64,000 nucleotides of DNA from the NCBI GenBank assembly GCA_030539055.1, contig JAUNSV010000002.1, positions 32,513-96,512 of the forward strand. Reading direction: 5' to 3'. The DNA comes from Eubacteriales bacterium (GTDB taxonomy: Bacteria > Bacillota > Clostridia > Lachnospirales > Lachnospiraceae). Shown here one piece after another: positions 63,001 through 64,000 of the stretch. The first letter of the stretch is position 1; every line of letters starts with the position of its first letter. Below the pieces are notes generated by a model. It had not been told where the DNA came from, ran no database searches, and saw only the letters and a program-made list of their open reading frames with translations. Made by a program: the position numbers and the translations under genes.

Positions 63001-64000
63001 TTAATCTCTTCTTTTTCAATATAAAAATTATTTTTATTTTGTATTTCTATAGAAATATCATCTAGAGTATTTTTATATTTTTCTACTTCGTTGTTGATTT
63101 TTTCTATTGTGTCTATTTCTTGTTTATCTATTTCTGCTTTTGCTTTTGTAGCTTCTTCATTTATTTTTGTTATAAATTCATTCTTTTCTTCTTCTGTAAG
63201 ATATTCATTTTTTGTGATATCTCTTTTTATTTCCTTTTTTGCTTCTTCATCAATTTGTTCTTTTGCTTTTTCTTTTGCATCTAAGACTTCTGCTGTAGTA
63301 GAAACTTTTTCTATATCTTTTATTAATTCTTCCATCAAATTTTCTACATCTTCTTTTTTATCTAGTGTGTCAAATTGTGGGAATTTGTCTTTTATTTTTT
63401 CTAGTTCTTCATACAAATTTTCTTTTTCTTCATCTGTGATTGAACTTATATTTTTTATATTTTCTTTTGTTTCTTCAATAATATCATTTAAATCATCTTT
63501 TACTTGCTCTTTGTATTCTATGAATTCTAGTGCTTCATCTACTTTTTTTATTTCATCATTTATTTTTTGTATGTATTCTTCCAGTGTATTTTTTATTTCT
63601 TCCTTATCTTTTGCTAAATCTATTGCTGTATCACCATTTGTTTTAATATTTCCTATTTCTGTTATTATATCTTCTTTTATAGCATTAGAAACTGAAGCAT
63701 ATTTTATGCTATTAATTAATTCGATTGCTTCTTCTTTCTTTTTATTTAATTCTTCTTTTGCTTCTTCTTTTTTATTATCAATTATTTTCTCTATGTTTGT
63801 GATATTGTCTATTTCTTGTAAGGCATCATTTTTAATATTTTCTACATCTTCTTTTGTTGTTTGATTATCAACTTTATCTTTTGAGATTTCAGATTTTGAT
63901 GCTACTTTATTTATTAATTCTTCTGCTTCCTCTTCTGTTATTATGCCATCGTTTTTGTTATCTTCTATTTCTTTAATTATTTCTTCAACTTTTTTATCTA
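60012..64000 (-). CDS. Giant helical-repeat surface protein, 5' end outside the window
   Basis: The frame is open from the window edge to 60012, giving at least 1,329 codons without a start codon in its first ~195, so the gene begins beyond the window. The chain is rich in Lys, Glu, Asn, Asp and Ile and consists of about a dozen degenerate helical repeats of roughly 85-110 residues, each with a T-EEK turn such as LTEEEKNEF or LTDEEKEIY. A Ser/Pro/Glu-rich segment with duplicated STPSE interrupts it. The last ~100 residues carry DGYIAYATDENFIILTGW, GKYYYYFNTSQNSYG and GVYVNNEGKICTQDGT, like the adjacent protein. Probably secreted and wall-associated; the signal is not visible. Confidence 0.82.
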   Translation of the reverse strand, partial: DKKVEEIIKEIEDNKNDGIITEEEAEELINKVASKSEISKDKVDNQTTKEDVENIKNDALQEIDNITNIEKIIDNKKEEAKEELNKKKEEAIELINSIKYASVSNAIKEDIITEIGNIKTNGDTAIDLAKDKEEIKNTLEEYIQKINDEIKKVDEALEFIEYKEQVKDDLNDIIEETKENIKNISSITDEEKENLYEELEKIKDKFPQFDTLDKKEDVENLMEELIKDIEKVSTTAEVLDAKEKAKEQIDEEAKKEIKRDITKNEYLTEEEKNEFITKINEEATKAKAEIDKQEIDTIEKINNEVEKYKNTLDDISIEIQNKNNFYIEKEEIKVLIDNKAQKAKESIQNNKLLTEEEKIDYIQKVEQIRIDKNNEVDNKTYDMYEANNNILKEIKNDAYTQIDEILNEIKENTSIKSKIEEAIIELEEVKDIIKEAIENNDNLTNYEKNYYDKLLDDAFNDGENNIKNSKTEEEIKEALEKAKEELQNIANNADTVIAVSTPSESEKPNDEEEEESTPSEIIKTLEEEKQDAISNINKEKEEVIKEINDNNTLTDEEKEIYIKEVNDIVDKAIEDINNTQDKDTVSDIMKDAIEDLDDINDKANLNHKKDEIKKEIEKEANDLKDYIENTDDKILDPSKKQELKDQIDNIVNNKNNEIDQKETIYEIEKIFDEAKKELNDIKDLISEKEDFENKKEEAIKEIEKEINDLKDKINEAFDKGELTEEKKQELEEDLDKVLEDATNQINNSTTEEEINQNKQDALDKITNVENETFLQNEKDKAKEALERAIIDAMGKVFEEFDNNNITTSEKDELISNLQNIRTDGIASLNNTNSIQEVKESLDEFIGTTNDHKNSKIGDVLDKLQEIIDFKNFKEEIEKKLNDKIEEAKKEIIDKKIVEDDTNRLIEVLSNLKATSSNALKDQNTAEEVINTKNEANKIIEDTLNEANDIYNFLKIKEEAKKEIENKKDEILDLIEEDTFITDEEKQELKEKIASISNAYLEKIENDTLAEEVNIDKSEAITNLENTFKEEKNKRFDERKSVFLNDLREFTDRVKKAVDDDELVLEPKKVELKDGLEEEYVLASKRIEDIDKQNLNLYATEVLEKQVKTAKAAIVNVVVNFVKVIPEGKGGGNIEVVNEEKGPTSTTPDIEQGDVVIPGEDEPYETFPIHENIAIGAGGLGRMMLSSKASLTISSEDDQGNRTAKLHNTDLFNNTIFVTYKSDADDDTKYDDGYIAYATDENFIILTGWIYTTSGEVLFASVEDNENKGELYTGLKAIGKYYYYFNTSQNSYGSLVKSKYDSVSMISNGVYVNNEGKICTQDGTLITVK
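60660..64000 (-). repeat. Array of degenerate ~90-residue helical protein repeats
   Basis: Repeats are spaced about 85-110 codons, marked by NEYLTEEEK, NKLLTEEEK, NDNLTNYEK, NNTLTDEEK, KGELTEEKK, NITTSEK and FITDEEK. They resemble three-helix surface modules (FIVAR, GA or DUF1542 type). They diverge strongly at the DNA level, so this is not a recent tandem expansion. Confidence 0.65.

Noticed and set aside
61183-63864. Several plus-strand open frames opposite the giant repeat protein, encoding Ser/Phe-rich chains
   Set aside because: They are antisense to GAA/AAA-rich codons, which leave few stops on the other strand. None has a ribosome site or recognisable domain.
60660-64000. CRISPR-like array in the repeat-rich end of the window
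   Set aside because: Spacing is irregular and the repeats are diverged protein-coding units in one open frame; no identical direct repeats with unique spacers are present.

Overview
The window is very AT-rich, densely packed and nearly all coding. The gene set points to a low-GC anaerobic Firmicute of the Clostridia, most like Lachnospiraceae or relatives. Pointers are the nusB-xseAB-ispA-tlyA-nadK-argR-recN cluster, strong AGGAGG-type ribosome sites, an [FeFe]-hydrogenase-like sensor, lipoproteins, L,D-transpeptidase and BspA-type surface proteins. No tRNA, rRNA, CRISPR array, insertion sequence or prophage is visible, and no gap reaches 300 bp. Species-level assignment is not possible from this sequence alone.

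Layout. 1-6.3 kb: the 5' part of a KDPG aldolase gene (minus), then an oppBCDFA-type peptide transporter operon (plus) whose binding lipoprotein looks circularly permuted. 6.4-10.6 kb (minus): a sensory [FeFe]-hydrogenase-like PAS protein, a SpoIIE-type phosphatase and an iron alcohol dehydrogenase. 10.7-22.0 kb (minus): eleven tightly packed genes, namely a flippase, glycosyltransferase, ABC-2 exporter permease, acyltransferase, two-component system, a large secreted/membrane protein with a two-gene ABC transporter, class II fructose-bisphosphate aldolase and a LysR regulator. 22.0-23.0 kb (plus): an L,D-transpeptidase. 22.9-32.0 kb (minus): pantothenate kinase, PrsA-like foldase, YuiD-like protein, recN, argR, nadK, tlyA, ispA, xseB, xseA, nusB and asp23. 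32.1-43.1 kb (minus): a ten-gene housekeeping and salvage run (PAP2, ModE-like, XdhC, udp, deoB, tadA, HAD, yfhO, argH, ABC-F).

43.2-48.2 kb (plus): a CrtI-like flavoprotein paired with a flavin/2Fe-2S reductase, an RsiV-like lipoprotein and argG. 48.2-52.2 kb (minus): secG, a minimal SufC/SufB-type Fe-S assembly pair and rnr. 52.3-57.4 kb (plus): mglBAC plus galactokinase, a galactose uptake and phosphorylation operon. 57.5-64.0 kb (minus): a BspA-like leucine-rich-repeat surface protein and the C-terminal 1,329 codons of a giant helical-repeat surface protein; both end in a related wall-binding-like module.

The most unusual observation is the peptide-binding lipoprotein at 4530-6266. The roughly 72 residues that normally end this family follow the signal peptide, and the protein stops where they would normally begin. 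Other items worth checking are the sensory hydrogenase/phosphatase pair, an argG terminator lying inside the opposing rnr coding sequence, the divergent SD-less starts at 22.0 kb, the two-gene Suf-like system and the giant repeat protein.
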